A stretch of DNA of 20,930 bases, taken from positions 1 to 20,930 of the forward strand of contig JBFWNZ010000022.1 in NCBI GenBank assembly GCA_050250795.1. Direction: 5' to 3'. The stretch's first letter is position 1; each line of letters opens with the position of its first letter. Under the pieces are notes generated by a model. It had not been told where the DNA came from. It saw only the letters and a program-made list of their open reading frames with translations, and ran no database searches. The position numbers and the translations under genes are program-made. This stretch comes from JBFWNZ01 sp050250795 (GTDB taxonomy: Bacteria > Pseudomonadota > Alphaproteobacteria > UBA8366). Positions 1 through 8,002 of the stretch are shown here, piece after piece.

Positions 1-1060
1 GATCGAAGGCGCGGACCGTGGCGCCGGCCGCCGTCAGCGCCGGCACCATCGCTAGGCTGGGGCTCTCGCGCATGTCGTCGGTGTTCGGCTTGAAGGTCAG
101 CCCCAGCAGCGCCACGGTCTTCCCGGCGACCGATCCGTCGCAGGCCGCGACCACGCGCTCGGCCATCGCCGCCTTGCGCGCGGCGTTGACCTCGACCACC
201 GATTCCACGATCCGCGTGGCGGTGCCTGCCGACTGGGCGATACGGACCAGCGCCAGCGTGTCCTTGGGAAAGCACGAGCCGCCATAGCCCGGCCCCGGAT
301 GCAGGAACTTCGCGCCGATCCGGCCGTCGAGACCGATGCCGCGCGCCACCGCATGCACATCCGCCCCCACCGCCTCGCACAGATCCGCCATCTCGTTGAT
401 GAAGGTGATCTTGGTCGCAAGGAAGGCGTTGGTTGCGTATTTCACCAGTTCCGCCGTCTCCAGCGTGGTGATCAGCATCGGCGTCCGGTTGATGTAGAGC
501 GGCCGGTAGAGCCCCTCCATCACCTGGCGCGCGCGGTCGGTCTCGGCGCCGATCACGACCCGGTCCGGGCGCATGAAATCCTCGATGGCCGAGCCTTCGC
601 GCAGGAATTCGGGGTTCGAGACCACGTCGAATTCCGCATCCGGCCGCACCCGCGACAGGATGCGCGCCACCTCGCGGCCGGTGCCGACGGGCACGGTCGA
701 CTTCGTCACCACCACCGTATAGCCGTCGAGCGCGCGGCCGATCTCCTCGGCCGCGTTGAACACATAGGTCAGGTCGGCATGGCCGTCGCCGCGCCGGCTT
801 GGCGTGCCCACGGCGATGAACACCGCGTCGGCGCTCTGCACCGCCGGGGCCAGTTCGGTCGTGAAATGCAGCCGGCCCGCACGGGCGTTGTTCGCCACCA
901 GCCTGTCGAGGCCGGGCTCATAGATCGGAATTTCCCCGGCGCGCAGCCGGGCGATCTTGCCGGCGTCCATGTCGACGCAGGTGACGTCGATGCCGAATTC
1001 GGAGAAGCAGGCACCGGAAACGAGGCCCACATAGCCGGTGCCGATCATCGCAATGCGCAT
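1..1060 (-). CDS. ugd: UDP-glucose 6-dehydrogenase, C-terminus cut by the window edge
   Basis: Oxidises UDP-glucose to UDP-glucuronate with two NAD+, a cytosolic step feeding acidic exopolysaccharide, capsule or LPS sugars. The frame opens at ATG 1058-1060 and stays open to base 1, giving 353 residues; the family is usually about 430-440, so roughly 80 are missing. The N-terminus carries the Rossmann motif GTGYVGL (residues 7-13). Other family marks are the VTKSTVPVGT segment (118-127), SNPEFLREG (148-156) and the catalytic cysteine in GPGYGGSCFPKD (C263). The C-terminal UDP-binding domain begins with LLGLTFKPNTDDMRESPS. A purine-rich GGAGAGAGAG lies just upstream of the start. It follows galU by 51 bases on the same strand, so substrate supplier and consumer are probably co-transcribed. 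Confidence 0.96.
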   Translation of the reverse strand, partial: MRIAMIGTGYVGLVSGACFSEFGIDVTCVDMDAGKIARLRAGEIPIYEPGLDRLVANNARAGRLHFTTELAPAVQSADAVFIAVGTPSRRGDGHADLTYVFNAAEEIGRALDGYTVVVTKSTVPVGTGREVARILSRVRPDAEFDVVSNPEFLREGSAIEDFMRPDRVVIGAETDRARQVMEGLYRPLYINRTPMLITTLETAELVKYATNAFLATKITFINEMADLCEAVGADVHAVARGIGLDGRIGAKFLHPGPGYGGSCFPKDTLALVRIAQSAGTATRIVESVVEVNAARKAAMAERVVAACDGSVAGKTVALLGLTFKPNTDDMRESPSLAMVPALTAAGATVRAFD

Positions 1061-1111
1061 GAAACGCTCTCTCTCCGCCGATCCGCCTCGCCCGCCCCGC
1101 GGACGCCGGGC

Positions 1112-1981
1112 CTATTTGTACTTCGTCAGCACGTCGCGGATGGCGGGCGCCATGTCGTCGCGCTGCAATGCGAAGGCCAGATTGGCCTCAAAGAAACCGA
1201 CCTTGTCGCCGCAGTCGAACCGCGTGCCCTCGAAGCGCAGACCATGGAAGGGCGCCTGCCCCAGCATGCCGGCCATGGCATCCGTGAGCTGAATTTCGCC
1301 GCCCGCACCGCGCTGCTGCTTGTCGAGATGCTCGAACACCTCGGGCAGCAGGATGTAGCGGCCGATGATCGACAGGGTCGAGGGTGCATCCTTGGGCTTC
1401 GGCTTCTCGACCAGCCCGCGCACGCTGACCATGCGTCCTTCGTCGTTCTTCACGTCCAGGATGCCATAGCGGTCGGTATGCTCCGGCGGCACGTCCATCA
1501 CGGCAACCACGTTGCCGCGCGTCTCCGCATAGGCGTCGACCAGTTGCTTGAGGCAGGGCGTCTGCGCCATCACAAGGTCGTCGGCGAGCAGCACCGCGAA
1601 GGGCTCGTCGTGGATGAAGTTGCGCGCGCACCACACCGCGTGGCCCAGGCCCATCGGCTCCATCTGGCGCGTGTAGGAAATCTGCCCGGGCCGCGGCATC
1701 CACTTGCGCAGCATCTCCAGCATCTGCGTGCGGCCGCGCTCCGTCAGCATGTGGTCGAGTTCGTAGGGAACGTCGAAATGATCCTCGATCGCGTGCTTGC
1801 CGCGACCGGTCACGAAGATGAACTCCTCGATGCCGGCCGCCGCCGCTTCCTCGACCGCATACTGGATCAGCGGCTTGTCGACGACCGGCAGCATCTCTTT
1901 CGGCATGGCCTTGGTGGCGGGCAGGAAACGGGTTCCCAGGCCGCCGACCGGGAATACTGCCTTGCGGACGTGCTTCATCAT
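1112..1981 (-). CDS. galU: UTP--glucose-1-phosphate uridylyltransferase
   Basis: Makes UDP-glucose from UTP and glucose-1-phosphate in the cytosol, the precursor for the downstream dehydrogenase and for glycan synthesis. At 289 residues it is full length for bacterial GalU. The nucleotidyltransferase signature GGLGTRFLPATKAMPKEMLP (residues 13-32) is intact, as are VDKPLIQYAVEEA, FIFVTGRGKHAIEDHFD and the later segment LVEKPKPKDAPS. Two ATGs stand in tandem (1979-1981 and 1976-1978), and no strong Shine-Dalgarno separates them, so either may be used. It is followed by ugd and preceded at 107 bases by the J-domain gene, with small palindromes in that gap. Confidence 0.97.
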   Translation of the reverse strand: MMKHVRKAVFPVGGLGTRFLPATKAMPKEMLPVVDKPLIQYAVEEAAAAGIEEFIFVTGRGKHAIEDHFDVPYELDHMLTERGRTQMLEMLRKWMPRPGQISYTRQMEPMGLGHAVWCARNFIHDEPFAVLLADDLVMAQTPCLKQLVDAYAETRGNVVAVMDVPPEHTDRYGILDVKNDEGRMVSVRGLVEKPKPKDAPSTLSIIGRYILLPEVFEHLDKQQRGAGGEIQLTDAMAGMLGQAPFHGLRFEGTRFDCGDKVGFFEANLAFALQRDDMAPAIRDVLTKYK

Positions 1982-2033
1982 GTCGGGAATCGCGCCGGTT
2001 CTGTGAATGTCGGGACTAATATGGGGTCACGCC

Positions 2034-2063
2034 GCCTATCTGCCATAGGCACCGTATCGGTGC
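2034..2063. promoter_or_regulatory. Overlapping small palindromes upstream of galU
   Basis: The 107-base gap between the J-domain gene and galU holds two overlapping inverted repeats: GCCTAT/ATAGGC (2034-2039 and 2045-2050) and GCACCG/CGGTGC (2049-2054 and 2058-2063). They cannot form together because they share bases 2049-2050. They could be an operator, an RNA switch between two hairpins, or a weak terminator of the J-domain gene; no T-run follows. The function is not established. Confidence 0.35.
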
Positions 2064-2088
2064 AACTGCGGCCCGTCCGCGCAGCCCT

Positions 2089-2790
2089 TCAGCGGCCGAG
2101 CAGGACATCCTTCGCCTCGTTGATTCGCGCCGCCAGATAGTCCGAGCCGCCATGGTCGGGATGATATTGCTGCATCAGGCGGCGATGCGCCCGCTTGATC
2201 GCTTCCGGCCCATCGCCCGGCCCCAATCCCAGCACGGCATAGGCTTCCTCGCGCGACATCGGCCCGGACGGATTCGGCCTCCGAGTCTCCTGGCCCTCCT
2301 GTCCGTTGCGCCAGTCGGGGCCGTGCATGCGGTCGAGATAGGCCTCCAGCACCTGAACCGACTGCATGTCCTCATGCATCGCCGCGCGCAGCACGTCGAG
2401 CACCTGCTCGACGGCAAGCGAGGACAGTTCGCGGCCGGTGTGGGGCCCCTCCAGGACGGTTCCGTCCATCGCGCCGCTGTCATGGTCCAGCTGCATCGCG
2501 ACGAACCGGGTCCGAACCTCGGACCGGCCGCCCGCACGCGGCCCCTGCGCACCGCCGCGCAGCCGGCGCCAGATCGGCAGCCGCGTCAGCCAGGGCATCA
2601 GAAAGATGATCGCCGTCCAGATGAGGCCGAACCGGCCGCTCAACAGGAAGCCGAGCACGACGACCGCACCGACGGCCAAGGCCGCCCAGCGCAGCGCGCG
2701 CGCGAGCGCCCGCGGTTCTGCGGTGACGAACCAGCGCATCAGCAGGATGCCGCCGAACAGAAGTCCCAGTCCCAGCAGCAGCCAGCTCAT
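2089..2790 (-). CDS. Membrane-anchored J-domain (DnaJ-like) co-chaperone
   Basis: The last 55 residues form a short J domain with YHPDHGG (H210-P211-D212), the motif that stimulates the ATPase of Hsp70/DnaK. Placing the J domain at the C-terminus behind membrane segments resembles the TIM14/PAM18 and DjlA-like architecture. Hydrophobic stretches at about residues 3-20, 35-51 and 54-68 suggest two or three membrane helices. A linker of about 100 residues follows; its part at 90-160 is helical and typical of alphaproteobacterial DnaJ-domain proteins. The gene starts only 7 bases after the VWA gene stops, so the two are probably translated from one message. The client is unknown. The ribosome binding site is weak, consistent with coupling to the upstream gene. 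Confidence 0.9.
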   Translation of the reverse strand: MSWLLLGLGLLFGGILLMRWFVTAEPRALARALRWAALAVGAVVVLGFLLSGRFGLIWTAIIFLMPWLTRLPIWRRLRGGAQGPRAGGRSEVRTRFVAMQLDHDSGAMDGTVLEGPHTGRELSSLAVEQVLDVLRAAMHEDMQSVQVLEAYLDRMHGPDWRNGQEGQETRRPNPSGPMSREEAYAVLGLGPGDGPEAIKRAHRRLMQQYHPDHGGSDYLAARINEAKDVLLGR

Positions 2791-2797
2791 TGCCGTG

Positions 2798-3499
2798 TCA
2801 GCGCCCGCCCGCCATCTGCTGCGTCAGACGCAGCACCGTCCCGCCCGCCCGCTCGCCATAGGCCAGCAGCGCCCGGCGGCCGCCCGCCGCATACACCGCG
2901 ACCGCCGCAAGCAGATCGCGCAGCTGCTTCGCGCTGCCGGCATCGAAGGCGCAATAGGCGCCGCCCGACAGCCTGGCGATCTCGCGGAAGGTCCGGGCCG
3001 CAACCGGATCGCCGCCCTCGTGGAACACGAAGACCGGCACCTTGCGCAATCCCAGTTCGCCGGCGGCCGCGCACAGTTCGTCGGCCTCCTCCTCCATCGC
3101 GTCCCCGACGAAGACCAGCGCATCCACGCGGTCCGTCGCCGCCGCCTTGACCGCATGCGCCAGCACGCGACCGATCTGGGTCCGGCCGGCGAGGCAGCGG
3201 ACGCCCGTCATCAATCGCGCCAGTTCGCGCCCATCGGCCGCCCAGCGGCTTGCCCGGCACTCGCCGTAGCCGCGGTAGTAGACAAGCTGCACCGCCAGCC
3301 CGCCCAGTGCCGCGGTCTCCGCGAACATCTCGCCCTGGATGGCACAGGCGCGGTCCCATGCGGGTTCGCGGCTGGCGGTGGCGTCCATGGCGAAGATCAG
3401 GCGGCCATGCCCTTCGCGCAGGGGCGCCGGGGTTGCCGCAACCTGCCGCAGGAAATCCTGGACCTCGGAATCCGAGTTCCGCGTCGGAAGCTTCGCCAT
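2798..3499 (-). CDS. VWA-domain protein, cytosolic
   Basis: This 233-residue protein is almost entirely one von Willebrand factor A fold. The metal-ion-dependent adhesion site looks complete: D39-A-T41-A-S43 in the first strand, T107 in GRTQIG, and D133 in FVGDAMEE. No signal peptide or membrane segment is visible, so it should be cytosolic and may act as a metal-dependent binding or assembly module. It lies 17 bases downstream of mipZ and 7 bases upstream of the J-domain gene, so a role with those products is possible but unproven. The sequence before the ATG (AGGG one base away) is a poor Shine-Dalgarno, which suggests translational coupling or a start elsewhere. Confidence 0.88.
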   Translation of the reverse strand: MAKLPTRNSDSEVQDFLRQVAATPAPLREGHGRLIFAMDATASREPAWDRACAIQGEMFAETAALGGLAVQLVYYRGYGECRASRWAADGRELARLMTGVRCLAGRTQIGRVLAHAVKAAATDRVDALVFVGDAMEEEADELCAAAGELGLRKVPVFVFHEGGDPVAARTFREIARLSGGAYCAFDAGSAKQLRDLLAAVAVYAAGGRRALLAYGERAGGTVLRLTQQMAGGR

Positions 3500-3516
3500 A
3501 CCCTAGAATATGCGGA

Positions 3517-4413
3517 TCAGCGCGCCGCGATTCCAGCCTGCACCGCCGGGCGGTCGATCTCGGCCACCGTCTCCGCCGGCAGCAGCCCGACCGCATCCAG
3601 CAGCGCCCGGATCTCGTGCCGCGCCGCGACATGCGACATGGTCAGGCGCACATCGGTCCCCTGATCGCGCACATCCAGCACCGTCAGCCCCTTCAGGAAC
3701 AGCTCGCGAAAGATCACGCGCTCGCCGAAACCCGGCGCGATGCGGAAGCCGATCCGCCGCGACAAGGCCGCCAGCACTTCCTCCACCGCCGCCTTGTTGC
3801 GGGAATCCACCGCCGGAATGCGGTTGCGCATGACGATCCAGTCGATCGAGCCGCCATCGCGGATGGCGCGGGCCTTGCGCTGCTCCCACACCATTTCGGC
3901 ATAGCGGCTGGGGCGGATGATGGCGTGAGTGTTGGGATCGACGGTCGCCAGCAGGTCGAAGTCGATGAAGCTGTCGTTGATCGGCGTCACCAGCACATCG
4001 GCATAGCTGTGCCCCTGGCGCGACAGGAAGCTGTCATTGCCGGGCGTGTCGATCACGATCACGTCGTGCGCGGCCGACAATTCGCGCACCGCCTGTTCCA
4101 GACGGGCGGATTCGTCGGCGCGGCGCTGCTCGTCGCTGTCCAGCGTGCTGGGCACGACCCGGCGATGCGCGGGCACGGCAAGCGCGATGCCCTGCCGGTC
4201 GCGAAAGGCCGCGCGGTTCTCCAGATAGCGGGTCAGCGTCGCCTGGCGCGCATCCAGGTCGATCGCCGCGGTACGCAGCCCTCCGCGCAGCAGGGCCACG
4301 GTCAGGTGCATGGCGGTGGTGGATTTTCCCGAGCCGCCCTTCTCGTTGCCGATGACGACGATGCGGGCGCGGCCGGGGATCGGCTGCGCCGCTGCGGAAG
4401 ATGCGGTGGTCAT
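3517..4413 (-). CDS. mipZ: MipZ, division-plane positioning ATPase (ParA/MinD family)
   Basis: MipZ forms a gradient from the ParB-bound chromosome origins and inhibits FtsZ polymerisation away from midcell. The 298-residue product has the deviant Walker A motif NEKGGSGKST (residues 23-32) with the signature lysine K25, then IDLDARQ (51-57) and the switch motif DTPGND (122-127). The central stretch DFDLLATVDPN and MVWEQRKAR and the C-terminal GFGERVIFRELFLKGLTVLD match MipZ rather than generic ParA. The frame is open further upstream to 4656, but the ATG at 4411-4413 is preferred because it overlaps the stop of the preceding oxidoreductase as ATGA and because homology begins shortly after. 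The VWA and J-domain genes follow closely. Confidence 0.95.
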   Translation of the reverse strand: MTTASSAAAQPIPGRARIVVIGNEKGGSGKSTTAMHLTVALLRGGLRTAAIDLDARQATLTRYLENRAAFRDRQGIALAVPAHRRVVPSTLDSDEQRRADESARLEQAVRELSAAHDVIVIDTPGNDSFLSRQGHSYADVLVTPINDSFIDFDLLATVDPNTHAIIRPSRYAEMVWEQRKARAIRDGGSIDWIVMRNRIPAVDSRNKAAVEEVLAALSRRIGFRIAPGFGERVIFRELFLKGLTVLDVRDQGTDVRLTMSHVAARHEIRALLDAVGLLPAETVAEIDRPAVQAGIAAR

Positions 4414-6479
4414 GGTTCTGCCCGTACCCAGACGGCGGTGTCGTGAAAAGCGGCGCCGCCGCGCGGCGCGGCGGCGTCCGAGCCGATCAGCGCGTTGATG
4501 CCCAGCCCCTCGATGAAATCGGCGTTCGGCCAGATGCCTTCGGTCACCACCACGCCCGGCTGCATGCCGCCGCCGCGCCGGGCATGCAGCAGCACCGTCG
4601 CGCGGCGGTTGCCCAACCGGACCAGATCGCCATCCGCGATGCCCAGCCGGTCGCAATCCGCCGGATGCAGCATCGCGGTCGGCCGGCCCTCGCGCTTCCG
4701 GCCGGTCGGCGTCTCGGTGAAGCTGGAGTTCAGGAACTGCCGGGCCGGCGGCGCGATCAGCCGGAACGGATGCTCGCCGTCAGCGGCCTCGATGGACTCC
4801 ATATGGTCCGGCAGGGGCGGCATCTTCGCCCCGTCGGGCCCGGCGGCGCGCCAGTCGGGCCGGAAGCGGAAGCGCCCGTCGGCATGCCCGAACCCGTCGC
4901 GGAAATGCGCCTTCTCCGGCGGCTGGGCCATGTCCAGCCAATGCTGTGCGTGGACCGTCGCCGCATCCGGCAGGCCGGACAGGCGCAGCGTCTCGTCCAC
5001 GATCTCCCAGGCGCTCATGCCGAAGCCCCGATGCCGGGCGCCCAGCCGGTCGGCAAGGCCGCAGATAACGGCATGGTTCGTCCGCGCCTCGCCCGGCGGG
5101 GCGATCACGGCGCGGGTGACGCTGAGATGGGTGTGCCCTCCGGCGGTATAGATGTCGTCATGCTCCAGGAATGTGGTGGCCGGCAGCACGATATCGGCCA
5201 TCGCCGCCGTCTCGGTCATGAACTGCTCATGCACGCAGGCGAACAGGTCGTCGCGTGCGAAGCCGGCACGCACCAGCGTCGAGTCCGGACAGACCACCAT
5301 CGGGTTGGTGCTCTGGATCAGCATCGCCGTCACCGGCGGCCCGCCGGCCAGCGCCCCGGAATCGCCGGTCAGGATGGGCCCGATCCGCGACTGGTCGAGC
5401 TCGCGGGTCGAGGGGTCCAGCACATCCAGCCCCTCGATCAGCGTCTTGTCGATGCGGTACATGCCGCCATTGGAATAGAGCGCGCCCCCGCCCCGATGCC
5501 GCCACTTGCCCGTCGCCACCGGCAGGCAGGTCACGGCATGCATCGCGGCCGCCCCGTTGCGCGACCGGGTGAAGCCATAGCCGATGCGCAGGAAGGCGCG
5601 TTCGGTCCCACCGTACAGCCGCGCGAAGGCCTCGATCTCCGCCGCCGGGATGCCGGTGATCCCGGCCGCCCAGTCCGGCGTCTTCTGCGCCACATGCCGC
5701 GCCAGTTCGTCCGGAACGTCGGCATGGCGGCGCATGAAATCCCAGTCCGCGAAACCGTCGCGGAACAGCACATGCAGCATCGCGACCGCCAGCGCCCCGT
5801 CGGTGCCGGGGCGCGGCGCCAGATGCAGGTCCGCCGCCTCGGCCGTGCCGGTGCGATAGGGGTCGACCACGACCAGCTTCGCACCGCGCGACTTCCGCGC
5901 CTGGGCGATGTGGTGCATCACATTGACCTGGGTCGCCACCGGATTGCCGCCCCAGACGATCACGAGGTCGGAGTCCGCGATCTCGCGCGGGTCGCAACCC
6001 CATTTCACCCCATGCCCCGCCAGCCAGCCGGAATCGGCCAGCATGTTGCAAATGGTCGAATACTGCCGCGAATAGCGCATGGCATGGGCAAGGCGATAGA
6101 TGCCGTCGCGGTTCACCAGCCCCATCGTGCCGGCATAGTAATAGGGCCAGACGGCCTCGCTGCCATGCCGCTCGGCGGCCTTGCGGAACGCGTCGGCGAC
6201 GATGTCGAGCGCGTCCTCCCAGCCGATGGGGCGATAGGCGGCGCGGCCCACGCCCTTGTCGCCCACCCGTTGCAGGGGCTGAAGTAGGCGGTCGGGGTGG
6301 TGGACCCGCTCGGCATAGCGCGCGACCTTGGCGCAGACCACGCCCGCGGTATAGCTGTTGCCCGTGGCGCCGCGCACGCGGCCGATCCGCGTCGGCGACA
6401 GCGTCTCCACCTCCAGCGAGCAGGCGCTCGGGCAGTCATGCGGGCAGGTCGAATAGGCGATGGCGGGCTGCATTGTCAT
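4410..6479 (-). CDS. Molybdopterin oxidoreductase with one [4Fe-4S] cluster (DMSO reductase superfamily)
   Basis: A 689-residue catalytic subunit of the DMSO-reductase superfamily; the substrate cannot be told from the sequence. The N-terminal cluster site is C12-x3-C16-x3-C20-x28-C49. The core contains VVWGGNPVATQVN and VVVDPYRTGTAEAADLHL (pterin binding) and the C-terminal cofactor domain with TPTGRK and LGIADGDLV. No Tat signal precedes the cysteines, so the enzyme is probably cytoplasmic, and no electron-transfer or membrane subunit lies beside it. The cysteine in STICNMLADSG may be the Mo ligand (inference). Two starts are possible: 6477-6479 and 6471-6473; AAGGGG upstream fits either. 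An open frame reaches 6572, but it would run through the promoter-like sequence. The stop overlaps the mipZ start by four bases. Confidence 0.92.
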   Translation of the reverse strand: MTMQPAIAYSTCPHDCPSACSLEVETLSPTRIGRVRGATGNSYTAGVVCAKVARYAERVHHPDRLLQPLQRVGDKGVGRAAYRPIGWEDALDIVADAFRKAAERHGSEAVWPYYYAGTMGLVNRDGIYRLAHAMRYSRQYSTICNMLADSGWLAGHGVKWGCDPREIADSDLVIVWGGNPVATQVNVMHHIAQARKSRGAKLVVVDPYRTGTAEAADLHLAPRPGTDGALAVAMLHVLFRDGFADWDFMRRHADVPDELARHVAQKTPDWAAGITGIPAAEIEAFARLYGGTERAFLRIGYGFTRSRNGAAAMHAVTCLPVATGKWRHRGGGALYSNGGMYRIDKTLIEGLDVLDPSTRELDQSRIGPILTGDSGALAGGPPVTAMLIQSTNPMVVCPDSTLVRAGFARDDLFACVHEQFMTETAAMADIVLPATTFLEHDDIYTAGGHTHLSVTRAVIAPPGEARTNHAVICGLADRLGARHRGFGMSAWEIVDETLRLSGLPDAATVHAQHWLDMAQPPEKAHFRDGFGHADGRFRFRPDWRAAGPDGAKMPPLPDHMESIEAADGEHPFRLIAPPARQFLNSSFTETPTGRKREGRPTAMLHPADCDRLGIADGDLVRLGNRRATVLLHARRGGGMQPGVVVTEGIWPNADFIEGLGINALIGSDAAAPRGGAAFHDTAVWVRAEP

Positions 6480-6520
6480 GGCCCCTTGCGGTCGCTCCCC
6501 CGGTCGCGTGGGCTGGCCGC

Positions 6521-6550
6521 ACTGTAGTCGCCGCCGCCCCGCCGGGGCAA
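6521..6550 (-). promoter_or_regulatory. Probable sigma-70 promoter of the molybdopterin oxidoreductase-mipZ run
   Basis: Read on the minus strand, TTGCCC (6545-6550) is followed after 18 bases by TACAGT (6521-6526). Four of six bases match the -35 consensus and four of six the -10 consensus. The expected start site leaves a leader of roughly 35 bases before the ATG at 6479. This would be the only obvious promoter for the tightly spaced minus-strand genes that follow. Confidence 0.5.
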
Positions 6551-6586
6551 GGCATGCGGCAGGATGCGACATCGCGCACCAGGGGC

Positions 6587-6592
6587 TAGACT
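6587..6592 (+). promoter_or_regulatory. -10-like element abutting the start codon at 6599
   Basis: GGCTAGACT places the hexamer TAGACT only six bases before the ATG at 6599. If it is a real -10 element, the transcript would begin at or next to the A of the start codon, giving a leaderless message. No Shine-Dalgarno is visible upstream, which fits. No good -35 match is present. Confidence 0.35.
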
Positions 6593-6598
6593 ATCCCG

Positions 6599-7225
6599 AT
6601 GCGCATGATGCGAACCATCGCCGCCCTTGCCCTCGCCGCCGCATCCGCGGCCTGCGCCGACAGCGGACCCGGGCCCGGCCCCGTCGCCGAGACGCCCGAG
6701 GGACCGATCCCCGTCCAGCCCGTTCCGGCGGCGGCGAGCCGGCTGGTGCTGGCCGTGCCGACGCTTGCCGGCGGCGGCTTCACCGGCGGCCGCGTCGTGT
6801 CGCCGTCCGGCCGCTATCGCGAGGAGCGCGGCGCCTGGGAGGCCGGCGGCCGCCCGGCCGCCACCGCCGGCATGGTGCTCAGCGAATCGCGGGCCGGTCC
6901 GCCGCTGACCGATCCGCAGGACCCGGCCGATGTGCCGCCGGCCTTTCCCGAGCTGGCGCATTTCCATCCGGGCCCGGCCGATCTCGTCGCCACGACCAAT
7001 GCGCTCGGCCCGGTAAAATGGCGACGCGCGGCACTGGGCACCGCGACATGCGTGCTATTCCTCCAGCGCTGGGGCAGCGACGCGCAACAGGCTCCCGCCA
7101 GCACGCTGGCAGGGTATTATTGTGCCCCGCCCGGCGCCGTCCTGACGCCCGGCAACGCCGAGGCCGTCGTCCAGGGCGTCGGCCTCCACCCTGCCAGCAC
7201 CGCCCTTTCGGAGCCGCCCAGATGA
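6599..7225 (+). CDS. Small exported protein of unknown function, possible lipoprotein
   Basis: A 208-residue protein with an N-terminal signal sequence: MRMMRT then a run of Ala/Leu, ending ASAAC at residues 15-19. A cysteine after SAA could be a lipidation site, although the usual Leu at -3 is replaced by Ser, so lipoprotein status is uncertain. A Pro/Gly-rich linker follows. The C-terminal half (from about residue 110) has a compact pattern with two cysteines, in TATCVLFLQRWG and GYYCAPPG, which could form a disulfide in the periplasm. That pattern resembles small alphaproteobacterial exported proteins of no known role. Its stop overlaps the SDR start as ATGA, so the pair is translationally coupled. 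No function is assigned. Confidence 0.75.
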   Translation: MRMMRTIAALALAAASAACADSGPGPGPVAETPEGPIPVQPVPAAASRLVLAVPTLAGGGFTGGRVVSPSGRYREERGAWEAGGRPAATAGMVLSESRAGPPLTDPQDPADVPPAFPELAHFHPGPADLVATTNALGPVKWRRAALGTATCVLFLQRWGSDAQQAPASTLAGYYCAPPGAVLTPGNAEAVVQGVGLHPASTALSEPPR

Positions 7226-7995
7226 GCCTGTTCGACCTGACCGGAAAGACCGCCGTCATCACCGGATCGACCAAAGGCATCGGCAAGGCCATCGCTATGC
7301 GCATGGCTGAGCACGGAGCCAATGTCGTGATCTCCTCGCGCAAGGCCGATGCCTGCGAGAGCGTCGCCGCAGAGATCGGGCGCGACTGGTGCCGCAGCGG
7401 CAACGTCGCCGTGCCAATCGCCTGCAACATCCAGCACAAGGAGCAGCTCCAGGCGCTGGCGGACGGCACGCTGGCGCGCTTCGGCCGGATCGACGTGCTG
7501 GTCTGCAACGCGGCGGTGAACCCCTATTTCGGGCCGTCCAAGGACATTCCCGACGAAGCCTTCGACCGGGTGATGCAGTCGAACATCCGCAGCAATTTCT
7601 GGCTCTGCAACATGGTCCTGCCGGATATGGTCGCCCGCAAGGACGGCGCCATTATCATCGTGTCGTCCATCGGCGGCATCCAGGGCCGGCCGCTGCTCGG
7701 CGCCTATGGCATTTCCAAGGCCGCCGACATGCAGATGGCGCGCAATCTCGCCTGCGAATACGGGCCGGACAACATCCGCGCGAACTGCATCGCGCCCGGC
7801 CTGATCCGCACCGATTTCGCCCGCGCCTTGTGGGAGAATCCCGACATCCTGAAGAAGCGGGTCGCCAACAACCCGCTGCGCCGCATCGGCGAGCCGGACG
7901 AGATCGCCGGCGCCGCCGTCATGCTGGCCTCGGCCGCCGGCGCCTACATCAACGGACAGACCATCGTCGTCGACGGCGGCACCGTTATCGCCTGA
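7222..7995 (+). CDS. SDR-family NAD(P)-dependent oxidoreductase
   Basis: A classical short-chain dehydrogenase/reductase of 257 residues, full length for the family. It has the cofactor motif TGSTKGIG (residues 14-21), CNAA (95-98), the tetrad N121, S149, Y162 and K166 (AYGISK), and the C-terminal segment NCIAPGLIRTDFA followed by YINGQTIVVDGG. R40 in ISSRKAD after the second strand suggests NADP(H) preference. The overall sequence resembles the DHRS4/gluconate-5-dehydrogenase-like group, but the substrate cannot be named. Its ATG at 7222 overlaps the stop of the exported-protein gene. It ends 7 bases from the stop of the convergent fadH, with no room for a conventional terminator between them. 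Confidence 0.93.
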   Translation: MSLFDLTGKTAVITGSTKGIGKAIAMRMAEHGANVVISSRKADACESVAAEIGRDWCRSGNVAVPIACNIQHKEQLQALADGTLARFGRIDVLVCNAAVNPYFGPSKDIPDEAFDRVMQSNIRSNFWLCNMVLPDMVARKDGAIIIVSSIGGIQGRPLLGAYGISKAADMQMARNLACEYGPDNIRANCIAPGLIRTDFARALWENPDILKKRVANNPLRRIGEPDEIAGAAVMLASAAGAYINGQTIVVDGGTVIA

Positions 7996-8002
7996 GCGCC
8001 GC

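Noticed and set aside
299..2140. A long plus-strand open frame (613 codons) opposite ugd and galU
   Set aside because: It is antisense to two unmistakable genes, is rich in His, Arg, Asp and Gln as expected for the opposite strand of GC-rich coding DNA, and has no recognisable domain.
4401..6287. A 628-codon plus-strand frame opposite the molybdopterin oxidoreductase
   Set aside because: Shadow of the real gene; its composition is that of a reverse-complement frame and the opposing protein has intact cluster and cofactor motifs.
7996..8002. Looked for a bidirectional terminator between the SDR gene and fadH
   Set aside because: Only seven bases separate the stop codons and no stem-loop with a T-run is visible.
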